From assembly GCF_025813715.1 (NCBI RefSeq), contig NZ_CP107532.1, positions 5,460,501-5,524,500 on the forward strand: a stretch of DNA of 64,000 bases, written 5' to 3'. Below the pieces are notes generated by a model, which saw only the letters and a list, made by a program, of their open reading frames with translations, was not told the origin of the DNA and did not search any database. The position numbers were made by a program, and so were the translations under genes. The stretch is from Methylobacterium sp. FF17 (GTDB taxonomy: Bacteria > Pseudomonadota > Alphaproteobacteria > Rhizobiales > Beijerinckiaceae). How positions within the stretch are numbered: the stretch's first letter is position 1; the number at the start of each line of letters is the position of its first letter. Shown one piece after another: positions 8,704-17,636 of this stretch.

Positions 8704-9486
8704 ATGCGGATCTGGATCCTTTCCGACCTTCACCGCGACGTCGGCGTCCCGTGGACGCCCCCGGCCATCCCGGACGCCGACGTCGCGGTCGTCGCGGGCG
8801 ACGTCTGCGAGGGCCTCGTCGAGAGCGTCGCCTGGGTCGCCGACGCGATCCTCCCGCACATGGATGCCGTCCTCGTGGCGGGGAACCACGAGTTCTACCG
8901 GCGTCGCTTCGAGGCGGAGCTCGCCTCGGGGAGAAGGACCGCCAAGGACCTCGGCGTCCACCTCCTGGAGAACGACACCGTCGCCGTCGGCGGCGTGGAC
9001 TTCACCGGCTGCACGCTTTGGACCGACTACGAGCTCGACGGACGCGATTACCGTGGAGCATCCATGGACGATGCGCGCCACGGCATGAACGACCACCGCC
9101 TGATCTCGACCGACACGGGCGGCGGGCCCCGGGATTTCCGGCCCGAGGACGCGCTCGGCATCCATCTCGGCTCGCGCCGGCACCTCGAACGCGAGCTGTC
9201 GCAGCCCCTGGTCGTCGGCGGCGAGCGCCGTCCGCGGGTCGTGGTCACCCACCACGCGCCGAGCGCCCGATGCGTCGCGCCGAGGTACAGGGCCGCCCCG
9301 CTCAACCCCTGCTTCGCCTCGCGTCTCGACCCCCTCATCGAACGGTTCCAGCCAGCGCTCTGGGTGCACGGGCACACCCATACCTCCATGGACTTCCTCA
9401 TCGGCGCGACGCGCGTGCTGTGCAACCCGAAGGGGTATCGCGGCGAGAACCCGGCGTTCGATCCCGCCCTCGTCGTCGAGGTCTGA
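8704..9486 (+). CDS. Calcineurin-like metallophosphoesterase (intact)
   Basis: The 260-residue product has the complete set of metallophosphoesterase motifs: LSDLHRD (D8, H10), VAGDVCEG, VAGNHEFY, VVTHHAPS and VHGHTHTS. These supply the two-metal site, so it should be an active phosphodiesterase or phosphatase of the small cytoplasmic type. The start has a strong AGGAGG seven to eight bases upstream. A second, motif-less relative lies at 11353, with the Lon-like AAA+ gene between them. Substrate unknown; a nucleic acid 3' end, a cyclic nucleotide or a phosphoprotein are all possible. Confidence 0.88.
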   Translation: MRIWILSDLHRDVGVPWTPPAIPDADVAVVAGDVCEGLVESVAWVADAILPHMDAVLVAGNHEFYRRRFEAELASGRRTAKDLGVHLLENDTVAVGGVDFTGCTLWTDYELDGRDYRGASMDDARHGMNDHRLISTDTGGGPRDFRPEDALGIHLGSRRHLERELSQPLVVGGERRPRVVVTHHAPSARCVAPRYRAAPLNPCFASRLDPLIERFQPALWVHGHTHTSMDFLIGATRVLCNPKGYRGENPAFDPALVVEV

Positions 9487-9595
9487 GGACCGCGCCGCCC
9501 GGTCCCGCACTCGTGCGGACCCCATTCGCCGGCACGGTGACGCGAGGGCGTCCGAAGCCCGACCGTCCGATCCCGACCCCGACCCCTGGAGGCAG

Positions 9596-11356
9596 ATGGC
9601 GAGAATTCCCGCATCGACCGCGCGCGCCGTCGTGCTGAGGCTGTTCCCGCGCGTCCTTCGCGCGGGCCTCGACAACGCGGTGCGCTACGGCGCGCTCCCG
9701 CGGCAGCTCGCGGCCGATGCCGGCGCCATCGAGCCCGCGCTCGGCGCGCTCGTCGGGACATGGCTCGCCAACCCCTACACCGTGCCGTTCCTTCACGGCG
9801 TCCCGCGACGCACGGGCGGGATGGTGTCCCGGTGCAGGGACGTCCTCCGGCGCGCCGGGTCCCGGGAGCGCCCGACCGAGCCGGGAACGATCCTGGCCGG
9901 TGGCCTCGCGACCCTCGACGCCTATTGCGCGAGGACCGACGACCGGACCATGCGCGACATCGTCGATGCGTCCCTACTGCTCGGCGCGTCCGCCCTCGTG
10001 CAGCCGCTCGCTTCCCGTGTCGCCGCGGCCGCGTGGAACGACCTCGAACGCCTGGAGGAGGTCGCAGCCGCCCTGCATCAGCTCGCGCTGGTCACGGCGA
10101 CCGCGCAAGGCGACCGGGAGGTCGATTATGTTGACCTCGGGCTTCCCGACCCGTTCCCCGCCGACGAGCTCGACCCGCGCGGCGTGGACACGGCCGTCGC
10201 CGCCTGGCGTGCCGCGCTCGGCCAGGCGTTCCAGGACCTCAAGGCGGAAGCCCGGACGGTGGCGGTCGGGCTGTCGGCCATCAGCGTCGGCCAGACCCTC
10301 GACTTCCTCGCCGACGACACCTTGGCTGCCCACGCGCGGGCCGTCGGCCAGCAGGCCGTGCAGCCCCTGGAGCGGCATGCCGCGGCCCGGTCGGGCAAGG
10401 ATGCGGCCCGTAGGAGGCTGCCGCAGCCTCCGAAGCCCGCCAGGGCGGTGTCGGAGGAGCCGAAGGGACGGGAGGATGCGGTCCGGCCGGGGCACGTGCT
10501 CGTCTGTCCGGCGGGCCCGGCCACCGGGACGGGGAAGGGCCGGGACGTGGCGCGCGGCTTCGAGCATGCCATCGGCAAGGCTCTCCGCCTCGTCCCCACG
10601 CCTTCCCTGCCCGCGGTGCGCGAGCGCCTGCTCGCCGAGTTCTGCCAAGCCGGGCGGGCGGTCGACGCCATCCTGGGCGAGCTCGTCGGCAAGGAGTTCG
10701 TGCGCCTGCCCCCGCTTGTCGTGGTCGGGCCCCCGGGGTCCGGTAAGTCTCGCTTCGTGCGCAGGCTGGGCGAGGCGCTCGGCGTCGGCGTGTTCCGCGT
10801 GGATGCCACCAACGATTCGGGGGCCTCCTTCGGAGGCACCGAACGCAGGTGGTGGAGTGCCGAGCCGTGCCGCGCCTTCATGGCCTGCGCCCGGCATGCC
10901 CAAGCCAATCCCCTCGTGCTGGTCGACGAGGTCGACAAGGCCCCGACGCGCTCGGAATACGGACGCATCTGGGATTCCATGCTCCAGACGCTCGAACCCG
11001 AGAACGCGGCCCGGTTCCCGGATCCGTGCCTGCAGACCGACCTCGATCTCTCCTGGGTGTCCTTCGTCTGCACGGCCAACGATGCCGGGAAGTTGCCCGG
11101 ACCCCTGCTCGACCGGCTGCGCGTCGTGGCGTTTCCCGCGCCCGGCCGGGAGCACGTGGAGGCGCTGTCCGTCGCCTTGCTCGCCGACATCGCACGCGAG
11201 CGTGGCCTCGACCCCGCCTTCCTGCCGCCGCCCGACGCGACCGAGTTGCGCGCCCTGCGGCACCGCTGGAGCGGAGGCTCGGTCCGTCGCCTCCGCCGTG
11301 CCGTCGAGGCCATCGTCCGTGTCAGGGACCGGGAACTGGAGGGGCGCCCCCAATGA
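9596..11356 (+). CDS. AAA+ ATPase with Lon-like ATPase module
   Basis: This is a 586-residue protein. Residues 1-340 are Ala/Arg-rich helical sequence with no domain I recognise. The C-terminal 240 residues are an AAA+ module: Walker A GPPGSGKS about residue 380, GGTERRWWSAEP where Lon has its GG-x-R loop, Walker B LVLVDEVDK about 440, TAND sensor 1 and an LLDRLRVVAF arginine-finger region. The order and wording resemble the ATPase core of Lon, but no Ser-Lys protease domain follows, so it probably remodels a partner. GGAGG precedes the ATG. Its stop overlaps the next ATG by four bases, coupling it to the degenerate metallophosphoesterase. Confidence 0.82.
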   Translation: MARIPASTARAVVLRLFPRVLRAGLDNAVRYGALPRQLAADAGAIEPALGALVGTWLANPYTVPFLHGVPRRTGGMVSRCRDVLRRAGSRERPTEPGTILAGGLATLDAYCARTDDRTMRDIVDASLLLGASALVQPLASRVAAAAWNDLERLEEVAAALHQLALVTATAQGDREVDYVDLGLPDPFPADELDPRGVDTAVAAWRAALGQAFQDLKAEARTVAVGLSAISVGQTLDFLADDTLAAHARAVGQQAVQPLERHAAARSGKDAARRRLPQPPKPARAVSEEPKGREDAVRPGHVLVCPAGPATGTGKGRDVARGFEHAIGKALRLVPTPSLPAVRERLLAEFCQAGRAVDAILGELVGKEFVRLPPLVVVGPPGSGKSRFVRRLGEALGVGVFRVDATNDSGASFGGTERRWWSAEPCRAFMACARHAQANPLVLVDEVDKAPTRSEYGRIWDSMLQTLEPENAARFPDPCLQTDLDLSWVSFVCTANDAGKLPGPLLDRLRVVAFPAPGREHVEALSVALLADIARERGLDPAFLPPPDATELRALRHRWSGGSVRRLRRAVEAIVRVRDRELEGRPQ

Positions 11357-12390
11357 GCCGCTTGGCCAAGCTTGATCGGAAGGTCCCCTTGCCGGCGCCA
11401 GGCGTGCCGTCGCAGAGGCGGAGCCCCTGCCCGTCCCGGCGCCTTCCAAGGTCCTGGGGAAGCGCCGGATCGCGGTCGCACGAGGGCGCGGCCTTCCCCG
11501 ACGCGACGGGCAAGGTCGAGCATCCTCTCGGCATGCGGTTGTGGATCCTGTCGGATGTCCGGGCGGACCTGAACCCCGCGTTCTCCCTGCCCGATCCCCT
11601 GCCGGACTTCGATGCCCTCCTCGTGGCCGGTGGCATCTGCGCCGGCCTGGAGGCCTCGCTAGGATGGCTGGCGGCCGCGCTTGGCGGCCGCCAAGGACGC
11701 CGTCCGGTCGTCATGGTGCCCGGGAACCTCGAATATTGGTCGGAGATCCCCCTGGTCGAGGCCCTCGCCAAGGGACGGCGGCGCGCCGTCGAGCTCGGCA
11801 TCCACCTGCTCTCCGACGAGACCGTCCGGCTTGAGGGGCCGGACGGCCGCGGCGTGCACGTGGTCGGCGCGACCCTCTGGACGGACTGGTCCCTCGAAGG
11901 CGCCTTCCAAGGCAAGCTCGCTCGTGTCGGCGCCAGGCACGCCGCGCCGGATTGCGACCGGATCCTGCTGCGGCGCGGCCGACCCTGGTCGCCTCTCGAT
12001 GCGCTGGCGGTCCACGCCCGGTCGCGCGCCTACGTCGAGGATGCCCTCACGACCATCGCCTACCAATCGCTCGGGTATCCGGCGCCGCCCAGGGCGCTCG
12101 TCGAGGGTGTCATGCCGGGCGACCGGGCCGTGGTGCTGACCTGCCATGCACCCTCGCGGCGCTCGCTGCCCGAGGATTGGTCCGGCTGGCTCTGCGACGG
12201 GTGGGTCGCCGCGTCCCTGGCCTCCGACCTAGACGCCGTGATGCAGGCCTGGGGGGCGCCCTGCCTCTGGGTGCATGGGATCACCCCGGGGCCCGTGGAC
12301 TACAGGCTCGGCCGGACGCGGATCGTCGCCAACCCCCGTGGGGATGCGCGTGTGCCGGGCTTCGATCCCGCCCTCGTCGTCGTCGCCTGA
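11353..12390 (+). CDS. Metallophosphoesterase-fold protein with ablated metal site
   Basis: The 345-residue product keeps the phosphoesterase scaffold and is similar to the gene at 8704 (shared LWILSD, DFDALLVAGG, GIHLLSDETV, GATLWTD, DPALVV). The metal ligands are replaced one after another: D-L-H became D-V-R, GD became GG, GNHE became GNLE, and HGHTHT became HGITPG; only the HAPS segment remains. It is therefore very unlikely to be an enzyme and may be a structural or regulatory partner of the intact copy. The ATG at 11353 overlaps the stop of the AAA+ gene (ATGA). An alternative start at 11533 would begin directly at the phosphoesterase fold; the first 60 residues are low complexity, so either is possible. 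Confidence 0.75.
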   Translation: MSRLAKLDRKVPLPAPGVPSQRRSPCPSRRLPRSWGSAGSRSHEGAAFPDATGKVEHPLGMRLWILSDVRADLNPAFSLPDPLPDFDALLVAGGICAGLEASLGWLAAALGGRQGRRPVVMVPGNLEYWSEIPLVEALAKGRRRAVELGIHLLSDETVRLEGPDGRGVHVVGATLWTDWSLEGAFQGKLARVGARHAAPDCDRILLRRGRPWSPLDALAVHARSRAYVEDALTTIAYQSLGYPAPPRALVEGVMPGDRAVVLTCHAPSRRSLPEDWSGWLCDGWVAASLASDLDAVMQAWGAPCLWVHGITPGPVDYRLGRTRIVANPRGDARVPGFDPALVVVA

Positions 12391-12474
12391 GGCGACCGCC
12401 GACTCCACCCCTGCCGAACCGGCCCCCATGGCTGCCCCTGGGCGTGCCGGTCCCTTCAGAGTGAGCGAGGTCTC

Positions 12475-12990
12475 ATGGGAACCCACCAAGGCAAGGTCAC
12501 TTCCCCGGCGGCCAAGCGCCGTCGCGGTCGCAGTCACGTCGCGCGACGCCGGGGCCGCCGGACACGGAGGTTGGAGGCCGTTTGCCCCCTGGCGCTCTGG
12601 CGAACCCGGGACCCGGCGCGGATCTCGCCCGCCGAGGTCCTGCGGCTGGCCAGGACCGTCGCCGGCACGGAGATCCTCCACGAACGGCGCTGGCGGGCAG
12701 CGCGGGCGGGGGATGCCGCCGCGGCGGCCGCCATCGCCATCGACCACCTCCACCGGCGCAAGGCGTGGACACCGTTGACCGACCTGATCCTCGGCAACCT
12801 CGTCATCCTCGCCCTCCGAGGCGACCCGACCGCCGCCGTCGTCATCGCGCACGCGCTGCGGACCTTCGGCCGGCTCGACGCTGCGGGAAGGACGCTCGGC
12901 GGCCTGTCGGCGCGATGGGGAAACCTGCACGCATCGCCGCGGCGCCGGACGGGGACGGAAGCGGCCTTCCGCCCGGGGGCCCCCGTTTGA
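12475..12990 (+). CDS. Basic hypothetical protein in the AAA+ cassette
   Basis: The 171-residue product is unrecognised. It starts with a very basic stretch (KRRRGRSHVARRRGRRTRR), followed by a helical, Ala-rich middle (HERRWRAARAGDAAAAAAI, then LTDLILGNLVILALRG) that may pack as a four-helix unit. A GAGCGAGG precedes the ATG. It lies 84 bases after the dead phosphoesterase and 62 bases before the FtsH-like gene, which is consistent with one transcript. The basic head suggests nucleic-acid contact, but that is inference. Confidence 0.5.
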   Translation: MGTHQGKVTSPAAKRRRGRSHVARRRGRRTRRLEAVCPLALWRTRDPARISPAEVLRLARTVAGTEILHERRWRAARAGDAAAAAAIAIDHLHRRKAWTPLTDLILGNLVILALRGDPTAAVVIAHALRTFGRLDAAGRTLGGLSARWGNLHASPRRRTGTEAAFRPGAPV

Positions 12991-13052
12991 TCGGGTCGGA
13001 CAGCACGAAACGGCGCCCCTCCGGGACGGGGCCTACACGAAGGGGGACCACG

Positions 13053-15155
13053 ATGAGCGGCATCACCAAAGACGGCCTCGCGCGCACCTTCATCGACCTT
13101 CTCCGCCGTGAGTCGACCGACGAACGCGAGTTCGTCGTCCTGGCCGCGGACGAGGACATCGACGGGATGCAGGGCATGCCGGGACATCCCGGGACCGACG
13201 CGCCACCGACCCTGTCGGCCGGGACCGTGGCCGCGGCGGTGATGCTGGCGCGGGCCATCGAGGCGGAGCCCGGCCTCCTGCGTGCGTTGCGGCGCGGCGC
13301 CCCCCTCGTGACCATCGCGGTTCCCTCCGGAGAGTGGGTCGCGGCCGTCGAGCATGCCGTCAAGGTCTGCGCGCTCGGCGCCGCATGCAGGGTGGGGAAC
13401 GGCGATGTCTCGCGCCTCGACCACGGCGGCACGACACGGCGCGAGGCGATGCTGTTCGCACGCGACGGCTCGTCGACCAGCCATCGGCCCGACAAGGGCA
13501 ACGACGCCGTCGGAGAGGCCGCGCAATCGCGGCATGCCGTCATCGGCATCGCCGTCGACCCGAACCGCACCCTGCCGCGGGACCTCGTGCGCGCGGCCGA
13601 GCACCGGGTCGACGTCCTCCCCCTCGATCCCTCCGCCGTCGGCCTCGTCGTCGAGGCCGTCACCGGGGAGATCCCCGACAGGGAGCTGGCCGGTCCCCTC
13701 GCCGAGGCATGCACCCCGACGGACCTTCGCCTGGCCGTTCATGCCGACCGAGGGGCCGCGGGCGCGTTGGACCGGCTGGAGTCGCTCGTAAGCTCCGGAA
13801 CCTCCGACCTCTGCGCAGGACCGCGGTTGGAGGACATGCACGGGTATGGCGAGGCGCGGACGTTCGGCCTCGCCCTCGTGGAGGATCTCCGTCTTTGGAG
13901 GAACAAGAGGATCCGGTTCTCGGATTGCGAGACGGCCCTCCTCCTCTTCGGTCCCCCCGGTTGCGGAAAGACCCGGTTCGCCCTGGCGCTCGCCAGGAGT
14001 GCGGGATTGCCGCTTCTGGCCGGGTCCCTGGGCCAATGGCAGGCGGAGCGGGACGGCCATCTCGGCCATACGCTCGCCGCCATGAAGGCCTTCTTCGAGA
14101 AGGCGCGCCGGGCGCCGTGCATCGTCCTCGTGGACGAGCTCGACAGCTTCGGTAGCAGGAATAATTTCCCAGAGCATCACAGGGATTACAGCAGCCAGGT
14201 CGTCAATGCCTTGCTGGAGCACCTCGACGGGGCGGTGTCCCGCGAGGGCGTCGTCGTCATCGGCGCGACGAACCATCCGGGCCGCATCGATCCCGCGATC
14301 CTTCGTGCCGGCCGGCTGGACCGGCACATCCGGATCGACCCGCCGGACCTGGAGGACCTCCAGGGAATCCTGCGTCACTACCTCGGCGGTGACTTGCCGG
14401 ACGTCGACCTGCGGCCCCTCGCCCTGCGCCTGCGAGGCTCGACCGGGGCGGATGTCGAGGCCCTCGTCAGGCGCGCGCGCGGCGTCGCCCGGCGGCGGAA
14501 CGGCGCGGCGCTGACCGTGGAGGATCTCGCCGCCGCCGACGGCACGCCGCAGCTCGGCGAGGCGATGCGCCTTCGGGCGTCCGTGCACGAGGCCGGCCAT
14601 GCCGTCGCGGCCCTGGCGGGGGGGAACCTCGACGAGGTCGCGCTTTCGGTCCAGGCCTCGGGCGGCCTGTCCGTGATCAGCCTTGACGCGGCATCGTTCA
14701 GCCAGACCGAGTCCGATTTCGAGGGCTTCCTCCTCCTTGCCCTCGCGGGCCGTGCGGCGGAGGCCGTGATGCTCGGCGAGGTGTCGGCCGGGGCCGCCGG
14801 CGACCTTGCCGAGGCGACGCGGTGCGCGGCCCTGATGGAGGCCCGGCTGGGGTTCTCCTCGGAGTTCCCCCTCGTCAGCCTCGGGCCCGACGGCGAGGTC
14901 GACGTAGCCAGGATGCCCTGGCTGCTCCGCCCGATCCAAGGCAGGCTGGACCGTTCCTACGAGCGCGCCATGGACCTGATGCGGACGGAACGCCACGCGC
15001 TGGAACGCATCGCGGAAGCCCTGTTCCGTTCGGGCCACCTGGGGAACGCCGAGGTACGGGACCTTTTCGCGGGCCCCGCCCGGCCGTCCGGCGGACGCAA
15101 GCCCGGTCGCCCGAGGCCCCCGGGGCGCGGTGCGGTGCAGCCACCTTCCAAGTGA
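13053..15155 (+). CDS. FtsH-like AAA+ ATPase with M41 zinc-peptidase domain, soluble
   Basis: The 700-residue product has an unassigned N-terminal domain (1-240), an AAA+ ATPase module and a peptidase M41-like C-terminus. Walker A GPPGCGKT is near residue 300, Walker B IVLVDELDSF near 355, and the ATNHPGRIDPAILRAGRLDR second region of homology near 405. HEAGH, the zinc site of FtsH, lies near 511, with the third-ligand region GAAGDLAEAT near 583. FtsH normally has two N-terminal transmembrane helices and a periplasmic domain; here none is visible, so this is a cytoplasmic relative. AGGGGG lies seven bases before ATG 13053. It probably unfolds and cleaves a dedicated substrate, perhaps a cassette protein. 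Confidence 0.85.
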   Translation: MSGITKDGLARTFIDLLRRESTDEREFVVLAADEDIDGMQGMPGHPGTDAPPTLSAGTVAAAVMLARAIEAEPGLLRALRRGAPLVTIAVPSGEWVAAVEHAVKVCALGAACRVGNGDVSRLDHGGTTRREAMLFARDGSSTSHRPDKGNDAVGEAAQSRHAVIGIAVDPNRTLPRDLVRAAEHRVDVLPLDPSAVGLVVEAVTGEIPDRELAGPLAEACTPTDLRLAVHADRGAAGALDRLESLVSSGTSDLCAGPRLEDMHGYGEARTFGLALVEDLRLWRNKRIRFSDCETALLLFGPPGCGKTRFALALARSAGLPLLAGSLGQWQAERDGHLGHTLAAMKAFFEKARRAPCIVLVDELDSFGSRNNFPEHHRDYSSQVVNALLEHLDGAVSREGVVVIGATNHPGRIDPAILRAGRLDRHIRIDPPDLEDLQGILRHYLGGDLPDVDLRPLALRLRGSTGADVEALVRRARGVARRRNGAALTVEDLAAADGTPQLGEAMRLRASVHEAGHAVAALAGGNLDEVALSVQASGGLSVISLDAASFSQTESDFEGFLLLALAGRAAEAVMLGEVSAGAAGDLAEATRCAALMEARLGFSSEFPLVSLGPDGEVDVARMPWLLRPIQGRLDRSYERAMDLMRTERHALERIAEALFRSGHLGNAEVRDLFAGPARPSGGRKPGRPRPPGRGAVQPPSK

Positions 15156-15212
15156 ACGAACGCTCCGGGACCGGATCCCGGATTTCCCATGGCAGGCCAG
15201 GAGGAGATCGAG

Positions 15213-16235
15213 ATGTCGTCACACGCAATCGCGCGCGGCGCCGGACGCATCAGGACCGGGCATGCCCGGCTGCGCCACGGACCCCTGCCCGGCGGACCCA
15301 CGCTGTTCGACCGCGCGGCGCCGGAGCGCATGGACCTCCCGAGGCACGGCGACGAACCGGCCGCGGGTACCAAGCGCGCCGATGGGTCGGCTCCGCACGA
15401 TGCCCTGCTTGCGCTCGACATCGAGACCGTCGTCGATGCCGAGCTGCTGCCACCGGACTGGCCCGCGGACAGGTTCCCGAAGCCGGCTTGGCACCGCGTC
15501 GTCGCGATCTCCTTCGTCGAGGCAAGCATCCACAGGAACGGCTGCGACGGGACTGAGGAATACCGCATCCGGTCCTGCCGCAGCGGCGGAGACGCAGGGT
15601 GGTGCGAGGAGCGTCTCCTGCGTGCGTTCTGGAAATATTTCGAGGGCGGCCGGTTCCGTGTGGTCACGTGGAACGGGCGCGGCTTCGACATCCCGACGCT
15701 GCTCATGAGGTCCATGCGGCACGGCATCGGCACGCCGGCTTGGTTCCGCAGGGGGACCAAGTGGAGCGGCTACGGGTACCGTTACGCCCTGGATTGGCAC
15801 GCGGACGTCATGGAGGCCATGGCCGATTTCGGAAGCTCTTCCAAGCTGACCCTGGACGAGGGCGCCGCGCTGATCGGGATGCCGGGGAAGCTGGGCGAGC
15901 ACGGGTCCAACGTCGCCGCCATGGTGGAGGCGGGGGAGATCGGGCGCGTCCGCGCCTACTGCGAGACGGATACCCTGAATCTCGTCGCGCTCTACTTCCG
16001 CTGGTGCTTCCTCACGGGGAGGATCAACGCCGAGGCCCACGACCGCGCCGTCTCCGACCTCATGAGCTACCTGCGGCGGGAAGGTTCCGAGCGCCCCCAC
16101 CTGGCCCGATTCCTCGACGCCTGGGCCGTCTCGTCCCAGCATCGTTCCGCCTTCGTCGGGAATGAGGCGCGACAACTCGGAATGGCGGGCGCCCTGCGGT
16201 TCGTTGCGCCGCTGGCGTTCGGCACCACTCACTGA
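15213..16235 (+). CDS. PolB-like 3'-5' exonuclease (DEDD family)
   Basis: The 340-residue protein has the DEDD exonuclease layout: LALDIETV about residue 66-73 (Asp and Glu of motif I), VVTWNGRGFDIPTLL about 150-164 (motif II Asp) and RAYCETDTLNLVALY about 248-262 (motif III). It resembles the predicted PolB-type 3'-5' exonuclease family, which degrades single DNA strands from the 3' end. The N-terminal 65 residues are unconserved. GGAGGA lies upstream of ATG 15213. It is the last gene of the plus-strand cassette, 58 bases after the FtsH-like gene, which implies that the cassette as a whole handles nucleic acid. Confidence 0.82.
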   Translation: MSSHAIARGAGRIRTGHARLRHGPLPGGPTLFDRAAPERMDLPRHGDEPAAGTKRADGSAPHDALLALDIETVVDAELLPPDWPADRFPKPAWHRVVAISFVEASIHRNGCDGTEEYRIRSCRSGGDAGWCEERLLRAFWKYFEGGRFRVVTWNGRGFDIPTLLMRSMRHGIGTPAWFRRGTKWSGYGYRYALDWHADVMEAMADFGSSSKLTLDEGAALIGMPGKLGEHGSNVAAMVEAGEIGRVRAYCETDTLNLVALYFRWCFLTGRINAEAHDRAVSDLMSYLRREGSERPHLARFLDAWAVSSQHRSAFVGNEARQLGMAGALRFVAPLAFGTTH

Positions 16236-16447
16236 CGGCCCAAGTCAACACCGGCGTTCCGGCGACTATGGTCATGCGGGCGTCACCCGAACGGGATGAC
16301 GGTGGAGCGTGATGTGGAGTTCAACATCCTCGGGGCGAAGGTTGCGCCGCTGGTTCCACGCTGTTGCCGGTCCCCTGCTGCGCTCCAACTTGGCCCTGCA
16401 CCCACAGGCCCCCGAACCAGGGCAAAGGATCCGAGCCCGCGTCCTTT

Positions 16448-16780
16448 TCAGTCCCTTCGGTCTCCCTCCGCCGCGTTAAGCGCATGAGAACGCATAACCC
16501 GTAGCATGGCATCAATCGCTGCGCGGAAGTCGGCGGACGTCCTGGCAGCCGTGGAAACGGAGCTTAACCAAGCGTCGAACGGCTGCTCATCGGAAAGTAT
16601 CAGCTTGCCAATCGCCGCTGTCAGGCGACGCCCCGGACGATGCCGACCACGAAGGACCTTCGATAGCTGTCCTTGGGAGATGCCCAGTCGCTCCGCCATC
16701 TCCGACTGAGTCCAATCGTCCCGTTCCGCCAACGAATTCAGCTGATTCAGGAGCGCGTCGACGCTTGTGTCTTTCCTCAT
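16448..16780 (-). CDS. Xre-type helix-turn-helix regulator
   Basis: The 110-residue protein contains a lambda-repressor-like HTH: WTQSEMAERLGISQGQLSKV at about residues 23-42, followed by LRGRHRPGRRL. A helical C-terminal half probably dimerises. It is divergently transcribed from the OGG-type glycosylase gene, with only 48 bases between the starts, so it most likely represses both promoters. It could also be the regulator of the whole 16.4-20.6 kb module. Confidence 0.82.
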   Translation of the reverse strand: MRKDTSVDALLNQLNSLAERDDWTQSEMAERLGISQGQLSKVLRGRHRPGRRLTAAIGKLILSDEQPFDAWLSSVSTAARTSADFRAAIDAMLRVMRSHALNAAEGDRRD

Positions 16781-16828
16781 AACGCATAAAATGCATATCC
16801 AGGGTTACAAGGCAACGGAGCGACGCCG
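16781..16828. promoter_or_regulatory. Divergent promoter/operator with GCAT repeat
   Basis: This 48-base gap between the Xre gene and the glycosylase gene contains GCATAAAATGC at 16784-16794, a short inverted repeat (GCAT...ATGC), and an ATGCAT palindrome overlapping it. The AT-rich core would suit both a -10 region and the binding site of the adjacent Xre regulator. The assignment is by position and symmetry only. Confidence 0.45.
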
Positions 16829-17557
16829 ATGCAGACGATGTTCACCGTCGTGGGGGACCGGACCCATCGCCTGGAGATGCCGCCCTGCAGCGAACTCATC
16901 ATGCCGGGCATCCGGTGGGGGGCCTTCGATGCGCTGTTCACGGCCGCCTACTGGTGCGGGCAGGCGTGGCAGGCGTCCCTGCATGGCCAATTCCGCTCGC
17001 TCAGGCTGGGGCGGTCCTTGGCCGAGGAGACCACGGCCTGCCTCCTTGGCGGTTATGGGATGAAGGCGGAGCTTGGGCTGGCTGCCTTCCGGAGGCTTCG
17101 CGACAGGGCGTTGCTGAACGGTTCGGCCGGAGCCGCGGAGATCGAGCGGCACTTGGCGGAACCCTTTTCGGTCGGCGGAAGGCCGATGCACTACAGGTTT
17201 CCCCGTCAGAAGGCCGTCTACCTGGCTGGTTGCCTCGACGGCCTGGGCCGTATCGACGAGGAAGACCTGGGCGATATCGAACTTCGTAAGGCCTTGATGG
17301 CCCTGCCTGGCATCGGCCCGAAGACCGCCTCGTGGATCGTCCGGAACCACCGAGGGTCCGATGACGTCGCCGTGCTCGACGTCCACATCCTTCGCGCCGG
17401 GCAGATGCTCGGGCTCTTCGCCGCGCATGAGACGCCGCAGCGGGACTACCTGGCCATGGAAGGCCGATTCATCCGCTTCGCGTCGGCGGTGAATGCACCG
17501 GCCTCGCTGCTCGACGCGCTTGTGTGGCAATACATGCGGCTGCTCCGCTACGCCTGA
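16829..17557 (+). CDS. OGG-type DNA glycosylase-fold protein
   Basis: The 242-residue product has the helix-hairpin-helix of the HhH-GPD/OGG superfamily: MALPGIGPKTASWIVRNH around residues 155-172, including the Lys at the catalytic position, followed by VAVLDVHILRAG near 180-191 with the catalytic Asp. Members remove oxidised guanine from DNA, but this stand-alone form is divergent from housekeeping OGG1 or MutY and lacks an iron-sulfur motif. OGG-fold proteins of this sort accompany QueC-like enzymes in type IV CBASS. Here one sits opposite a QueC-like gene about 1.5 kb away, which is why I group them. It converges with the nitroreductase-like gene. Confidence 0.8.
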   Translation: MQTMFTVVGDRTHRLEMPPCSELIMPGIRWGAFDALFTAAYWCGQAWQASLHGQFRSLRLGRSLAEETTACLLGGYGMKAELGLAAFRRLRDRALLNGSAGAAEIERHLAEPFSVGGRPMHYRFPRQKAVYLAGCLDGLGRIDEEDLGDIELRKALMALPGIGPKTASWIVRNHRGSDDVAVLDVHILRAGQMLGLFAAHETPQRDYLAMEGRFIRFASAVNAPASLLDALVWQYMRLLRYA

Positions 17558-17636
17558 CCGTCGCGTACCCTGGCCTCAAGGTCTGAGCTTTCCCATACGG
17601 GAATGAGGACTCGATGCGAGGACGTGGGCTCCCATC

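Noticed and set aside
7348..9675. 775-codon minus-strand frame
   Set aside because: It is antisense to the ParA-like and phosphoesterase genes, which have recognisable motifs and ribosome sites; the long frame is a high-GC codon-bias effect.
12534..15038. 834-codon minus-strand frame
   Set aside because: Antisense to the FtsH-like gene, whose Walker and HEAGH motifs are clear.
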